From JAJPKK01 sp963802745 (GTDB taxonomy: Bacteria; Pseudomonadota; Alphaproteobacteria; Rhizobiales; Xanthobacteraceae): DNA of 64,000 nt. The translations under genes and the position numbers were made by a program. This document shows, one piece after another, positions 29,239-36,796 of the stretch (its first letter is position 1; every line of letters begins with the position of its first letter). The stretch spans positions 62,001 through 126,000 of the forward strand of contig CAWDKL010000005.1 in the NCBI GenBank assembly GCA_963802745.1. Reading direction: 5' to 3'. The notes beneath the pieces were generated by a model that saw nothing but the letters and a program-made list of their open reading frames with translations, ran no database searches and had not been told where the DNA came from.

Positions 29239-29267
29239 CCACGAAAACGCGTGGGCATGGTTCCACG
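29239..29267 (+). promoter_or_regulatory. cspA leader with two competing hairpins
   Basis: CGTGG at 29250-29254 can pair with CCACG upstream (29239-29243) or with CCACG downstream (29263-29267), giving mutually exclusive stems 30-60 bases before the cspA start. Such switching leaders are known for cold-shock genes in E. coli; that this one switches with temperature is inference. The rest of 28814-29238 contains no gene I can support. Confidence 0.4.
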
Positions 29268-29296
29268 TGCACACCGTGAGTGAAAAGGACAAATCC

Positions 29297-29506
29297 ATGC
29301 ATACGGGCACAGTTAAGTTCTACAATGACCAAAAGGGCTTCGGCTTCATCCAGCCGGATAACGGCGAGAAGGACGTGTTCGTCCATGCCACCGCCCTGGA
29401 ACGTGCGGGCATCAACGGCCTGCGCGAGGGCCAGAAGGTAGCTTTCGACACCCGCAGCGATCCGCGCAGCGGCAAGATTGCCGTCGGCGCAATCGAACTC
29501 GCCTAA
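29297..29506 (+). CDS. cspA: Cold-shock protein, CspA family
   Basis: A 69-residue single cold-shock domain that binds single-stranded RNA and DNA and melts RNA structure. RNP1 is KGFGFIQPD and RNP2 is DVFVHATAL. It starts HTGTVKFYND and ends IAVGAIELA. ATG 29297 is fixed by the family start. A hairpin leader precedes it and a terminator follows at 29525. The symbol is given by family; several paralogues usually exist. Confidence 0.93.
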   Translation: MHTGTVKFYNDQKGFGFIQPDNGEKDVFVHATALERAGINGLREGQKVAFDTRSDPRSGKIAVGAIELA

Positions 29507-29524
29507 GCTACACCATCAAGAACG

Positions 29525-29559
29525 CGTCATGCCCGCACCTTGCGGGCGTGACGTTTTAT
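29525..29559 (+). terminator. cspA terminator made from a dispersed repeat
   Basis: CGTCATGCCCGC (29525-29536) pairs with GCGGGCGTGACG (29542-29553), followed by TTTTAT. The stem is the core of the MITE-like repeat, here truncated (to about 29612), and it stands 18 bases after the cspA stop. It reads as a working intrinsic terminator recruited from a repeat. Confidence 0.7.
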
Positions 29560-29743
29560 CGTGCAGATGCAAGCACGCGGATGGCCGGGACGACGTCCGG
29601 GCATCCAAATGTCGATCCGCCACATGTCGATCAGCCACCGGTTGGAGGATGGCCCTCGTTGCCGCATATCGTCGGCTTCGCCGGCGGGAAAGGGCGGACG
29701 TCGGCAAATTTAGCATAACCAGAGTTTTCGGTCAGGAGACGAA

Positions 29744-30049
29744 ATGACAAACGAAGTTCAAGCGATCACCCCGATGCGCGAGCAAGCGCGCAAGGACCTC
29801 ACGCGCTTCGATTTCACGGCGCCTGCCGAGTTGTTTCCCAGCCGCAGCAAGAAAGGCCGGGGCCGCGTGACCTATAAACGCTTCGAAACCGGCGCCGAAG
29901 CGGTTCGCTTTGCCGTCGAGGGCATGTCCGAACCGGCTCTGCTGGGCGCCTATCTGGAGAGCGACGAAATGCGGTTCGGCAAGCTGGAGATCCGCGCCCT
30001 CTATGACAGCGCCGCCTATCCGCTGCCGCGCCGCACCGCGGCGGATTGA
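29744..30049 (+). CDS. Conserved hypothetical protein
   Basis: 101 residues, soluble and mixed alpha/beta. Notable stretches are REQARKDLTRFDFTAPAELF, RVTYKRFETGAEAVRFAVEG and LGAYLESDEMRFGKLEIRALYDS. I do not recognise the family and give no function. GGAGACGAA eight bases before the ATG at 29744 is a good ribosome-binding site, and codon use matches the neighbours, which supports a real gene. It stands alone between cspA and convergent DUF302. Confidence 0.65.
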   Translation: MTNEVQAITPMREQARKDLTRFDFTAPAELFPSRSKKGRGRVTYKRFETGAEAVRFAVEGMSEPALLGAYLESDEMRFGKLEIRALYDSAAYPLPRRTAAD

Positions 30050-30065
30050 TCGCAGCAAAGACGGA

Positions 30066-30470
30066 TCAGCCCTCGCCCGTCGCCGTATCCGCGAAGCTTG
30101 CCAATGCGTTGGCGAGCGCGTCCGCAACCGTCGCGACCTCGGCGCCAAGCCCATGACGGCGGGCGATCCAGGCGGGGTCATTGTAGGTCAGCCGCGCGAT
30201 ACCGTCCTCGCCCTGCCAAACCAGCATCTTGAGCGGCAGATCGATGCCGGCGGTCTGGGCCGCCTGCATCATCGGCGTCCCGGCGGCAGGGTTGCCGAAG
30301 ATTACCACGGTCGTGGGTCGTAACGTCAGACCGACGCTGTGCGCCCCCGCCGCGTGATCGATGCGGGCAAAGATGGTCACACCCTTGGCGTCGAGCGCCG
30401 CCGTGAGGCGCGCAAGTGTCGTCGGCACATCATGCGCGCTGTGCCGCGTCACCAAACCGTTGTCGGACAT
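30066..30470 (-). CDS. DUF302 domain protein
   Basis: 134 residues with the DUF302 pattern: TLARLTAALDAKGVTIFARIDH, VGLTLRPTTVVIFGNPAAGTPMM, AQTAGIDLPLKMLVWQ, and LTYNDPAWIARRHGL near the C-terminus. The family has a small TATA-box-binding-like fold of unconfirmed role, often found beside heavy-metal or sulfur genes. No signal peptide. ATG 30470 (MSDNGLVTR) is chosen because upstream codons fall in the repeat at 30508. Confidence 0.85.
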   Translation of the reverse strand: MSDNGLVTRHSAHDVPTTLARLTAALDAKGVTIFARIDHAAGAHSVGLTLRPTTVVIFGNPAAGTPMMQAAQTAGIDLPLKMLVWQGEDGIARLTYNDPAWIARRHGLGAEVATVADALANALASFADTATGEG

Positions 30471-30507
30471 CGACGTACTCCGATCCCGCCCAGTTGAAGG
30501 CCACAAC

Positions 30508-30667
30508 GTAGGGTGGGCAAGATCGCCGGCACAGTCGCCGCACTTGCCGCAGGCCTTGCGGGCGATCTTGCCCACGCTGTGAGACCGCCAAGCTTTGACC
30601 GCTAGGCAAAATCGCCGGCGCGGCCGGTGCAAAATACATCCGGCACCGGCGATTTTGCCCACCCTAC
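30508..30667. repeat. Long inverted repeat GTAGGGTGGGCAA ... TTGCCCACCCTAC
   Basis: The outer arms at 30508-30520 and 30655-30667 are perfect 13-base inverted repeats. An inner pair, GGGCAAGATCGCC (30514-30526) and GGCGATCTTGCCC (30561-30573), is also perfect. Dispersed repeats starting GTAGGGTGGGCAA are common in Bradyrhizobium-like genomes. The right arm overlaps the end of the ABC permease gene and supplies its stop codon. Confidence 0.75.
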
Positions 30668-31626
30668 GCCCTCACCTCCTGGCGCTGGAACGCCACATAG
30701 GTCGCCACGAACAGCAGGATCACCGTCGCAATCAGCCCGACCGCTTGCGGCCAGGCAATCATGAGGCTTTCCCGCAGCGGCAGCGCGGCGCCCATCACCG
30801 CGCCTTGGATCTGGTCGAGGAAAATCGGACCAAGCGAGCGCGTTGACGGCGACAGGATCGCGAGCACCAACTCGCCGAACAACTGATTAGGCGACAAGCG
30901 CGACAGCGCCACCTGCCACTGCACCGTCTCCGGGCTCTGCAAACCGAGTATCTGATACCTGATGTCCGGCGGCGAAATCACCTGCGCCAGCACCTGGGCG
31001 ATCATCGGCCACAGCAGGCTCATGAACAGCCAGACGCCGAGCGACAGCAGCGCCGCGGTCGCCGGTGAGCGAAACAGCACCGAGAACAGCATCGCCACCG
31101 CAAGCCAGACCCCGCCATAAAACACCGCGATGGCCAGGAAGATCAGCGAGCGGACGATTTCCTCGCCGCTCGGCGGCACGCCGAGGAACAGCACGCCGAA
31201 GCCGACCACCAGGAGCCATATGCACACCAAAGTGATCGCGAGCGTCGCCAACCCGGCGATGAACTTGCCGGCAAGCAGCGCGTCGCGATAGATCGGCTGC
31301 GCCAGGACACGCGACAAGGTGCGGCGGTTGTGCTCACCGTTGATGGCGTCGAAACCCAGCCCGATCGCCACCAGCGGGATCATAAAACTCAAGATCGCCA
31401 CGAAGGACGGCAGCGGCGGCCGATCGACGGTGAACAGCCGCAGCAGCAGGAATGGATCTTCCGACGTGGTCTCGCGCAGCCGGTCGATGGCCATATAGAG
31501 CGGCGCCGCCGCCGTCAGGACCATCAGCCATTCCAGCATCCGCATGCGGGCCGAGCCGAGATGGTCGGCCAGTTCCTTCAGCACCACCGTGCCGAGTCCC
31601 TGCCAGGGCGAGCCTTCACGCTGCAT
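30664..31626 (-). CDS. ABC-2 type transporter permease
   Basis: 320 residues, with about six membrane helices: MLEWLMVLTAAAPLYMAI, FVAILSFMIPLVAIGLGFDA, LATLAITLVCIWLLVVGFG, SLIFLAIAVFYGGVWLAVAM, AALLSLGVWLFMSLLWPMI and AVGLIATVILLFVATYVAF. The cytoplasmic motif DAINGEHNRRTLSRVLAQP is typical of ABC-2 exporters. Its start lies 11 bases inside the ATPase gene, so they form one exporter. The last codon and stop come from the inverted repeat at 30508-30667. Confidence 0.88.
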   Translation of the reverse strand: MQREGSPWQGLGTVVLKELADHLGSARMRMLEWLMVLTAAAPLYMAIDRLRETTSEDPFLLLRLFTVDRPPLPSFVAILSFMIPLVAIGLGFDAINGEHNRRTLSRVLAQPIYRDALLAGKFIAGLATLAITLVCIWLLVVGFGVLFLGVPPSGEEIVRSLIFLAIAVFYGGVWLAVAMLFSVLFRSPATAALLSLGVWLFMSLLWPMIAQVLAQVISPPDIRYQILGLQSPETVQWQVALSRLSPNQLFGELVLAILSPSTRSLGPIFLDQIQGAVMGAALPLRESLMIAWPQAVGLIATVILLFVATYVAFQRQEVRA

Positions 31627-32572
31627 GGCGCACCTCCGCCTGTCGTTCGAAGAAGCGGGTGTAGATCGTGTCGAGACTGGGATCCGCCACGGAGAGCCGG
31701 GTCAGTGCGCCGCTCGCCGCCACCACGGCGCGGGCGGCATCGGGGCGCACATCGTGATCGGCGGTCAGCCGATAATGGATGTCGCCGGTCCGCTGTACAC
31801 TCTGCACGCCCGCAATGGCGCCGAGCCGCGCCGCCAGTTCCGCGGCCGGAGCGCCGGAAGCCTCCACATCGACCACGAACCCGGCACCCAGCACCTGGCG
31901 CGCCAGTTCCGGCACGGTTCCCATGATCAGGATACGCCCGCCCTGGAACAGCGCCACCCGGTCGCACAGCTGCTGCACCTGGTCGAGCAGATGCGAGGTG
32001 ATCAGCGTGGTTACGCCCTCGCGCTTGAGGTCGCCGATCATGGTGAGGAATTCATGGGTCGATTGCGGGTCGAGCCCCGAGGTCGGCTCGTCCAGGATGG
32101 CGATTTCGGCGCGCTTCATAATGAGCTCGGCGAGGCCGAGCCGCTGCCGCATGCCGCGCGAGAATGTCGCCACACGCTTGTGGGCGACATCGCCGAGGCG
32201 CACCCGCGCCAATGATTCGGCGATGCGCGCCTCGCGCACGTCTCGGCCCAGGCCCATGAGCTTGGCCGTATAGGCCAGGTTCTCGGTGGCCGTCATATTG
32301 TCGTAGAAGCCGACCGCGTCGGGCAGATACCCGACCCGGCGCTTGACGGCGAGCGGTTCGCGCACCGGGTCGTGCCCCGCGACCGTGACGGTGCCGGCCG
32401 ACACTTCGGTGAGGCCGAGCATCATCAGGATGGTGGTGGTCTTGCCGGCGCCGTTCGGCCCCAAAAGCCCAAAAGTTTCGCCGCGCAGAATGTCGAAGTC
32501 GACGGCATCGACGACGACCGCGTCGCCGTAGCGCTTGGTCAGACCGCGCGCCGTGATGACGGGCTCGCTCAT
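31616..32572 (-). CDS. ABC transporter ATPase
   Basis: 318 residues. Walker A GPNGAGKT is at 38-45, the signature is FSRGMRQRLGLAELI, Walker B is IAILDEPTSGLDPQS, and the switch His is in TLITSHLLDQV. A C-terminal extension of about 90 residues (from GAGFVVDVEASG) is typical of DrrA/CcmA-like export ATPases. It pairs with the ABC-2 permease downstream and overlaps the upstream NEW3 protein by four bases. The substrate is unknown. Confidence 0.92.
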   Translation of the reverse strand: MSEPVITARGLTKRYGDAVVVDAVDFDILRGETFGLLGPNGAGKTTTILMMLGLTEVSAGTVTVAGHDPVREPLAVKRRVGYLPDAVGFYDNMTATENLAYTAKLMGLGRDVREARIAESLARVRLGDVAHKRVATFSRGMRQRLGLAELIMKRAEIAILDEPTSGLDPQSTHEFLTMIGDLKREGVTTLITSHLLDQVQQLCDRVALFQGGRILIMGTVPELARQVLGAGFVVDVEASGAPAAELAARLGAIAGVQSVQRTGDIHYRLTADHDVRPDAARAVVAASGALTRLSVADPSLDTIYTRFFERQAEVRHAA

Positions 32573-33747
32573 CGCCGTCCGAACCTTGCAACCGCGCCCA
32601 CCATGATCAGCAGCGCCGCTCCGATGATGCCGGCCCCGACCAGGCCCCAGGTGGTGGAAGTGGTGACCGTGACGCGGAACTGCTGCGAGGCGGTTTCCCC
32701 GCGCGTGCCGGCACGGATCGTCGCCATATAGTCGCCGGCCAGCGATTTTTCCGTCGGCGTGATCATGGCGTTGACTTCGGCGGTCTGGCCGGGCGCGATG
32801 CGATCGACCGTCTTCTTGTCGAACTCGACTTTCCAGCCCGTCGGGCCCGAACCCGAGAGTTCCACATCCTCGGCCGCGGAGGAGCCGTCGTTGGAGATCA
32901 CCACCGGCACGGTGCTGGGCTGGCCGGCCTGCGCGCGCGCCGAGACCAAGCCGTCGCCGCCCGCGATCGAGAGCCGCGGCTGGCCGACGATGTCGAGGGT
33001 CAGCTCCGTCTCGGCCGACGCGTCGGCGGCGCTGGCCGTGACCTCGACCGGGAAACTGCCGGCATCGACCGAAGATGGCGGCCGTACCTTGAGCTTCACG
33101 TCCTTGGAAGCGCCGGCATCGATCGGCACCGACGACAGTTCCTGGCTGCCATAGGCCTCGGTGAACGAGGTTTCGAAATTCTGCGGCGCCTTGGCGGCGA
33201 GGCTCACCGTGAGATTGCGGCCGGAGTCGTTCTTGACGGCGATCGTATAGTCGAAGCTCGATTTCGGGGTGCCGCGCAGCGAGGGCAGCTGCGGCGTCAG
33301 GGCCAGTTTTGCCGGCAGCTCCTTGGCGAGGCTGACGGTGATCGGCAGCGTCAGATTGTTGCCCTCGCCGTCCGCCTTGACGGTCAAGGTCTTGGTAGAA
33401 AGGTCCGCGTCGGCCGGTACGTCGAGGCGCAGCTGCAGGCTGACGCTCTGGTCGGTCGCCGGCATGGCGGCGGCCACCGGCTGGCCGCCGCCGAGCAGCG
33501 TCGCGGTCCAGCCCGCGGGCGCGCCATCCACCGACAGCGCGAAGCGCTCCGGCGGAAGGCCATAATTCTGCAGGCGCAAGGAGATTGTCAACGTGGTGCC
33601 GGGCCGCACCGACACCGCCGGATAATCGGTCAGCAGATACAGCCCCTTGACGTCCTTGCCCGCCTCGGCGGCGACCGCCGTCATGGCTTGACCCGTCATC
33701 GAAGGCGCCAACAGCGCCAGCAACAGCGCGATTTTCGTCATCTTCAT
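32569..33747 (-). CDS. Secreted NEW3-domain (Ig-like) membrane-anchored protein
   Basis: 392 residues. Signal peptide MKMTKIALLLALLAPSMTGQAMTAVA, then three to four beta-sandwich repeats of the NEW3/alpha-galactosidase-associated type (VRPGTTLTISLRLQNYG; FDYTIAVKNDSGRNLTVSLA; STVPVVISNDGSSAAEDVEL; GWKVEFDKKTVDRIAPGQT). One C-terminal helix (WGLVGAGIIGAALLIMVGAVARF) anchors it. ATG 33747 opens the signal peptide. It overlaps the ABC ATPase by four bases. The three-gene set NEW3, ATPase and ABC-2 permease recurs in bacteria, so it is probably one export or envelope-maintenance machine; the cargo is not known. Confidence 0.85.
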   Translation of the reverse strand: MKMTKIALLLALLAPSMTGQAMTAVAAEAGKDVKGLYLLTDYPAVSVRPGTTLTISLRLQNYGLPPERFALSVDGAPAGWTATLLGGGQPVAAAMPATDQSVSLQLRLDVPADADLSTKTLTVKADGEGNNLTLPITVSLAKELPAKLALTPQLPSLRGTPKSSFDYTIAVKNDSGRNLTVSLAAKAPQNFETSFTEAYGSQELSSVPIDAGASKDVKLKVRPPSSVDAGSFPVEVTASAADASAETELTLDIVGQPRLSIAGGDGLVSARAQAGQPSTVPVVISNDGSSAAEDVELSGSGPTGWKVEFDKKTVDRIAPGQTAEVNAMITPTEKSLAGDYMATIRAGTRGETASQQFRVTVTTSTTWGLVGAGIIGAALLIMVGAVARFGRR

Positions 33748-34029
33748 CGCGTCAACTCCGGTGTTCCTGCCCGCGACGGTTCTCGTCGCGGTATCGCTTA
33801 TATCGTGTCCTGCATGCCGCATTTTTAACGTCACGCGCCGACGATTCACTGGCGGCGCCGCGCCTGCCGTCAAGCCCGCACAAAAGGCGGCGGCCAAGCA
33901 AAGCGCGGCGTCCGAGATACCCCCGCGCGCCACGGCGTCACAGGACATAGCCCGCTGCAAGCCGGAGGGCAACCCAACTGCCGCAGGCTCGAGAATCCGC
34001 TCTTGTCGATCAGTCGTCTACTCAATTTC
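33748..34029. other. Junction between ABC operon and AT-richer island
   Basis: About 280 bases with no gene. Base composition falls at the right-hand edge: the 60 bases from 33301 hold 37 G/C, whereas the 60 from 34081 hold 22. No tRNA, integrase or direct repeat marking an insertion boundary is visible here. Confidence 0.5.
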
Positions 34030-34902
34030 CTAGGTAGCGCGCCCGTCACGGTTTTGCGTGCCTTGTTTAGAAAGTATTAAATGAAGCATAGTTCTATCCT
34101 CTTCCGATGCATTGACGGAGCTTAACAAATATTCTATTAGCATTGCCCCTTCCGGCCCCAGTTCACAATAAATACGCGGATTCGTCACAAAAGATCGTAA
34201 GCCCGAAATAATCTGCGCCGAATCCGAACGCTCAAAAACCTTGACAAATTCATCTCGATAGTAATATTCCCTGCGAAGTCGCTTACGGTCGTTGCGCGCG
34301 TCCTGTGTTCTGGAACTCATTTCCACATACGCCGCCGTCCGCCTTAACTCGAATTCGTACATCATCATCCGGCGCTTTACTTCCAAATCTATAGCATCTA
34401 CCGCATTTTTGGTTCTTGCGATGGCCTCATGGGCCAAGTCAGCAGCCCGTCGGGCCTCGTCGGTTGCACGCCAACTGGCAGCCATCGCATAGCCTGTGAT
34501 CATCGTTAGAATTACTCCAACGACTGACAGCAGCGATGATACAACCACATCAAGCGAAAAACTTCTACTACTTTGATTTCGGTTGTTATCAGCTTCGCCG
34601 CCTCCGGCGCCTTGATTGCCTTTACTCACTTGAAGATTTGCCTGCACAGCCCCGGCAACATTCTCGTTTGCGGCATCGTTTGTCGGCGCAATTTGCGAAT
34701 TTACCGGACGCAACCACGGGTCGTGAACTAAACCAAGGATAGATGAAGTTATTACCAATGCGAACCCGAAAATCAATCCTCTGATCAACACCTTTTGAAA
34801 CCGGTGCATCTCACTCCAACAAAGAACAACTAAAAAAATCGGTATGCCCATCAGCAGAACACATACGGCTCTAAACACATCACCTTTATAGCCCCGCATC
34901 AT
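34030..34902 (-). CDS. Three-helix membrane protein with helical cytoplasmic tail (island gene 5)
   Basis: 290 residues, not recognised. Helix 1 (about 11-31) contains VCVLLMGIPIFLVVLCW and helix 2 (about 39-59) contains LIFGFALVITSSILGLV. A polar Asn/Gln-rich stretch of about 55 residues follows, then helix 3 (about 117-142) with LLSVVGVILTMITGYAMAA. After this comes a long charged helix (WRATDEARRAADLAHEAIAR onward, coiled-coil-like) and a C-terminal domain ending near EDRTMLHLILSKQG. ATG 34902 overlaps the receiver gene stop by four bases. As last gene of a signalling operon without DNA-binding outputs, it is the obvious candidate effector; that is inference. Confidence 0.6.
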   Translation of the reverse strand: MMRGYKGDVFRAVCVLLMGIPIFLVVLCWSEMHRFQKVLIRGLIFGFALVITSSILGLVHDPWLRPVNSQIAPTNDAANENVAGAVQANLQVSKGNQGAGGGEADNNRNQSSRSFSLDVVVSSLLSVVGVILTMITGYAMAASWRATDEARRAADLAHEAIARTKNAVDAIDLEVKRRMMMYEFELRRTAAYVEMSSRTQDARNDRKRLRREYYYRDEFVKVFERSDSAQIISGLRSFVTNPRIYCELGPEGAMLIEYLLSSVNASEEDRTMLHLILSKQGTQNRDGRAT

Positions 34903-35348
34903 TGGTGCATCCCTTCAGGCAAAAATCGACCCACCAAATCAAGGAAACCTTCGCCAGAAAACTGTTCATCTACCTTGTCGAAGAACAGTTTCTCATCAAT
35001 ACCCATCCGCTCTCCTGAAACCACGGTTAATACGAAAAAGGCTGGGCTCCCCTTTTCATACAACCACCGTGCCAGAATAAGGCCGTTCAACTCGCTATCC
35101 GGTCTTACGTTATGCTTCTCACGAAGCACAACGAGTGCATGAGGTAACTCATCGCGTTGGGGCATAATGCTATCGATTATCACTAGATCAATCGGTTGAA
35201 GGTGCCTATCAATCAACTCAAACGCCTCATTTACCGTCAACGCCATCTGAACTGTAGCGCCGAACTGCTCAAGAAGACCTCGTTGATCGGCCAACGCCTC
35301 CGGCCTGTCTTCCACCCATAAGACTGACAATCCCTGTAACTTTTTCAT
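34899..35348 (-). CDS. Stand-alone receiver-domain protein (island gene 4)
   Basis: 149 residues forming a single receiver fold. The acidic pair Glu13/Asp14 is in LWVEDRPEA, the phospho-acceptor Asp59 in LVIIDSIMPQ, a Thr in FFVLTVVSG, and a conserved-type Lys in FFDKVDE. Between strands 3 and 4 there is an insertion (HALVVLREKHNVRPDSEL). There is no output domain, so it should pass or store phosphate or bind a partner. GAGGAAAG just upstream supports ATG 35348 over earlier in-frame ATGs. It overlaps the membrane-protein gene by four bases. Confidence 0.72.
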   Translation of the reverse strand: MKKLQGLSVLWVEDRPEALADQRGLLEQFGATVQMALTVNEAFELIDRHLQPIDLVIIDSIMPQRDELPHALVVLREKHNVRPDSELNGLILARWLYEKGSPAFFVLTVVSGERMGIDEKLFFDKVDEQFSGEGFLDLVGRFLPEGMHQ

Positions 35349-35362
35349 CCGGCTTTCCTCGG

Positions 35363-36796
35363 TTAACATCCGCTCACACCCCACCTTGCTTTGGCCGGCC
35401 AGCGCAATCTGGCAACCACCGTCGGCAGATTACCACATGCCTGATTTTCCAAACTAATATCCGCGTTGCTGGTCCTCGCCCAATCCAGAGCGGCGGCTAA
35501 ACCAACGTGGCTGCCGTCCCTGCGTCTTCGCGGAGGCCGCACGAACGGGGTAAACTTCAGCCTGTCTTCCATTTCGGTCATCTGTCCTCCATTGATGACC
35601 TCAAGCGTCCAGAATGTTTGACTATCGCAGATCTCCACGCCTTCCGTCACTTGAATTTCCTCGCCCTCACCGTGATGAAACGCGTTCTCCAATAAAGTTC
35701 GGAGCACATACCCAAAACCTGCCCTCTCCGCACGAACCGTGCCGGACCATGCATGCAGCTTTCGATGTTCCGTGATCTTCTTTCCGTAGACCGATTGCAT
35801 CCCGCTAGCTCGAGCGAGCTCCTCTGTTAATACCGGTGACGGATCGAGTTCCGCCGACGCGGACAAATCTCGGCCGGAAGCTAAACGAAAATATGCGTTC
35901 GCTCGATCAATCATTAGTTCGAGCGGCCATGCGGCACGCGTTAAGTCATCGGACTGGACGCCGCTCTTCGCGATCCGCACGGCAACAATAGCTGCTCCAG
36001 CCTGCGTCTTTACTTCGTGAAACAGCGATGTTTCCCATTGCTGGCGCCTAGTCTTGGCGTCTACGACATTGTCGATCAATTGCGCCGCAAGCTCAAGAAG
36101 CGCCATAACCGCTTCTATCCGCCGCAAAGTGAAATGACGTTGAGTGCGATGACATAAACCAATAATCCCGACCAATTTATTTCCCACTTTGAGCGGAAGA
36201 CTGACCCGGCAAAAACGAAGAAAGTACCGGCGAGAATCTATAACGCTTGGATCTCCGTCTGCGTCAAAATGCGACTGATGGTCCTCAAAAGTTTTCGCCA
36301 TGGCGGGCAAATAATCCGCACGAACAGGCCGACCTTGTAGTTTATAAACCTCCTGAAAGTCTGGCAACGCGGCCGGTTCGACTGCAACTGCTTGCACGAG
36401 CAAGTCTTGCTGTCCCGGGAGCTTCCAAGCAAGCACGGCAACTTCCGCCTCTGCCATTTTGCAGGCGTGCTGCGCAAACTCATGCTGAATTTTCTCAAAT
36501 CCGCCATCTTCCGCTGGACGAAGCCCAGTAAAAAAGAGCCGCGCAGCTTCCCGTGAACGCTGCACCGCTGCGCGGATTTCGTCGTTCAGCATGTCGGATA
36601 GTTTGATGCAATGAAGACGAAGCGAAACCGCTCGCTTCTCAACGTCTTCTCGAGTAATGGCGCTGCCGTTGCTAGCGATTTTATCTACCGTAATTAACAA
36701 TCTAGCCCGTAATGTATCATTGCCGTCTTGAATGCATAGTACAGGAAATTCAAACCAAGTTTGTCCTTGCTTGAATCCAAAGTGAGGGATGCCCAC
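35363..36796 (-). CDS. GAF / degenerate histidine-kinase protein (island gene 3)
   Basis: 477 residues if started at GTG 36796. Residues about 80-250 look like a GAF domain (VAVLAWKLPGQQDLLVQAVA; SLPLKVGNKLVGIIGLCHRTQRHF). Then a dimerisation helix with a His (SLFHEVKTQAGAAIVAV) and an ATPase-like domain follow. The N box is recognisable (YVLRTLLENAFHHGEGEE), but the G1 box is VINGGQ instead of DxGxG and the G2 glycine lid is reduced to GSHVGLAAA. It is probably a pseudokinase or phosphotransfer partner. It overlaps the upstream gene by 103 bases, much longer than the four-base overlaps elsewhere. The first residues (WFEFPVL, RARLLITVDK) read like the end of the preceding GAF-like domain, so a single longer gene broken by a frameshift is likely. 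Confidence 0.65.
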   Translation of the reverse strand: MGIPHFGFKQGQTWFEFPVLCIQDGNDTLRARLLITVDKIASNGSAITREDVEKRAVSLRLHCIKLSDMLNDEIRAAVQRSREAARLFFTGLRPAEDGGFEKIQHEFAQHACKMAEAEVAVLAWKLPGQQDLLVQAVAVEPAALPDFQEVYKLQGRPVRADYLPAMAKTFEDHQSHFDADGDPSVIDSRRYFLRFCRVSLPLKVGNKLVGIIGLCHRTQRHFTLRRIEAVMALLELAAQLIDNVVDAKTRRQQWETSLFHEVKTQAGAAIVAVRIAKSGVQSDDLTRAAWPLELMIDRANAYFRLASGRDLSASAELDPSPVLTEELARASGMQSVYGKKITEHRKLHAWSGTVRAERAGFGYVLRTLLENAFHHGEGEEIQVTEGVEICDSQTFWTLEVINGGQMTEMEDRLKFTPFVRPPRRRRDGSHVGLAAALDWARTSNADISLENQACGNLPTVVARLRWPAKARWGVSGC

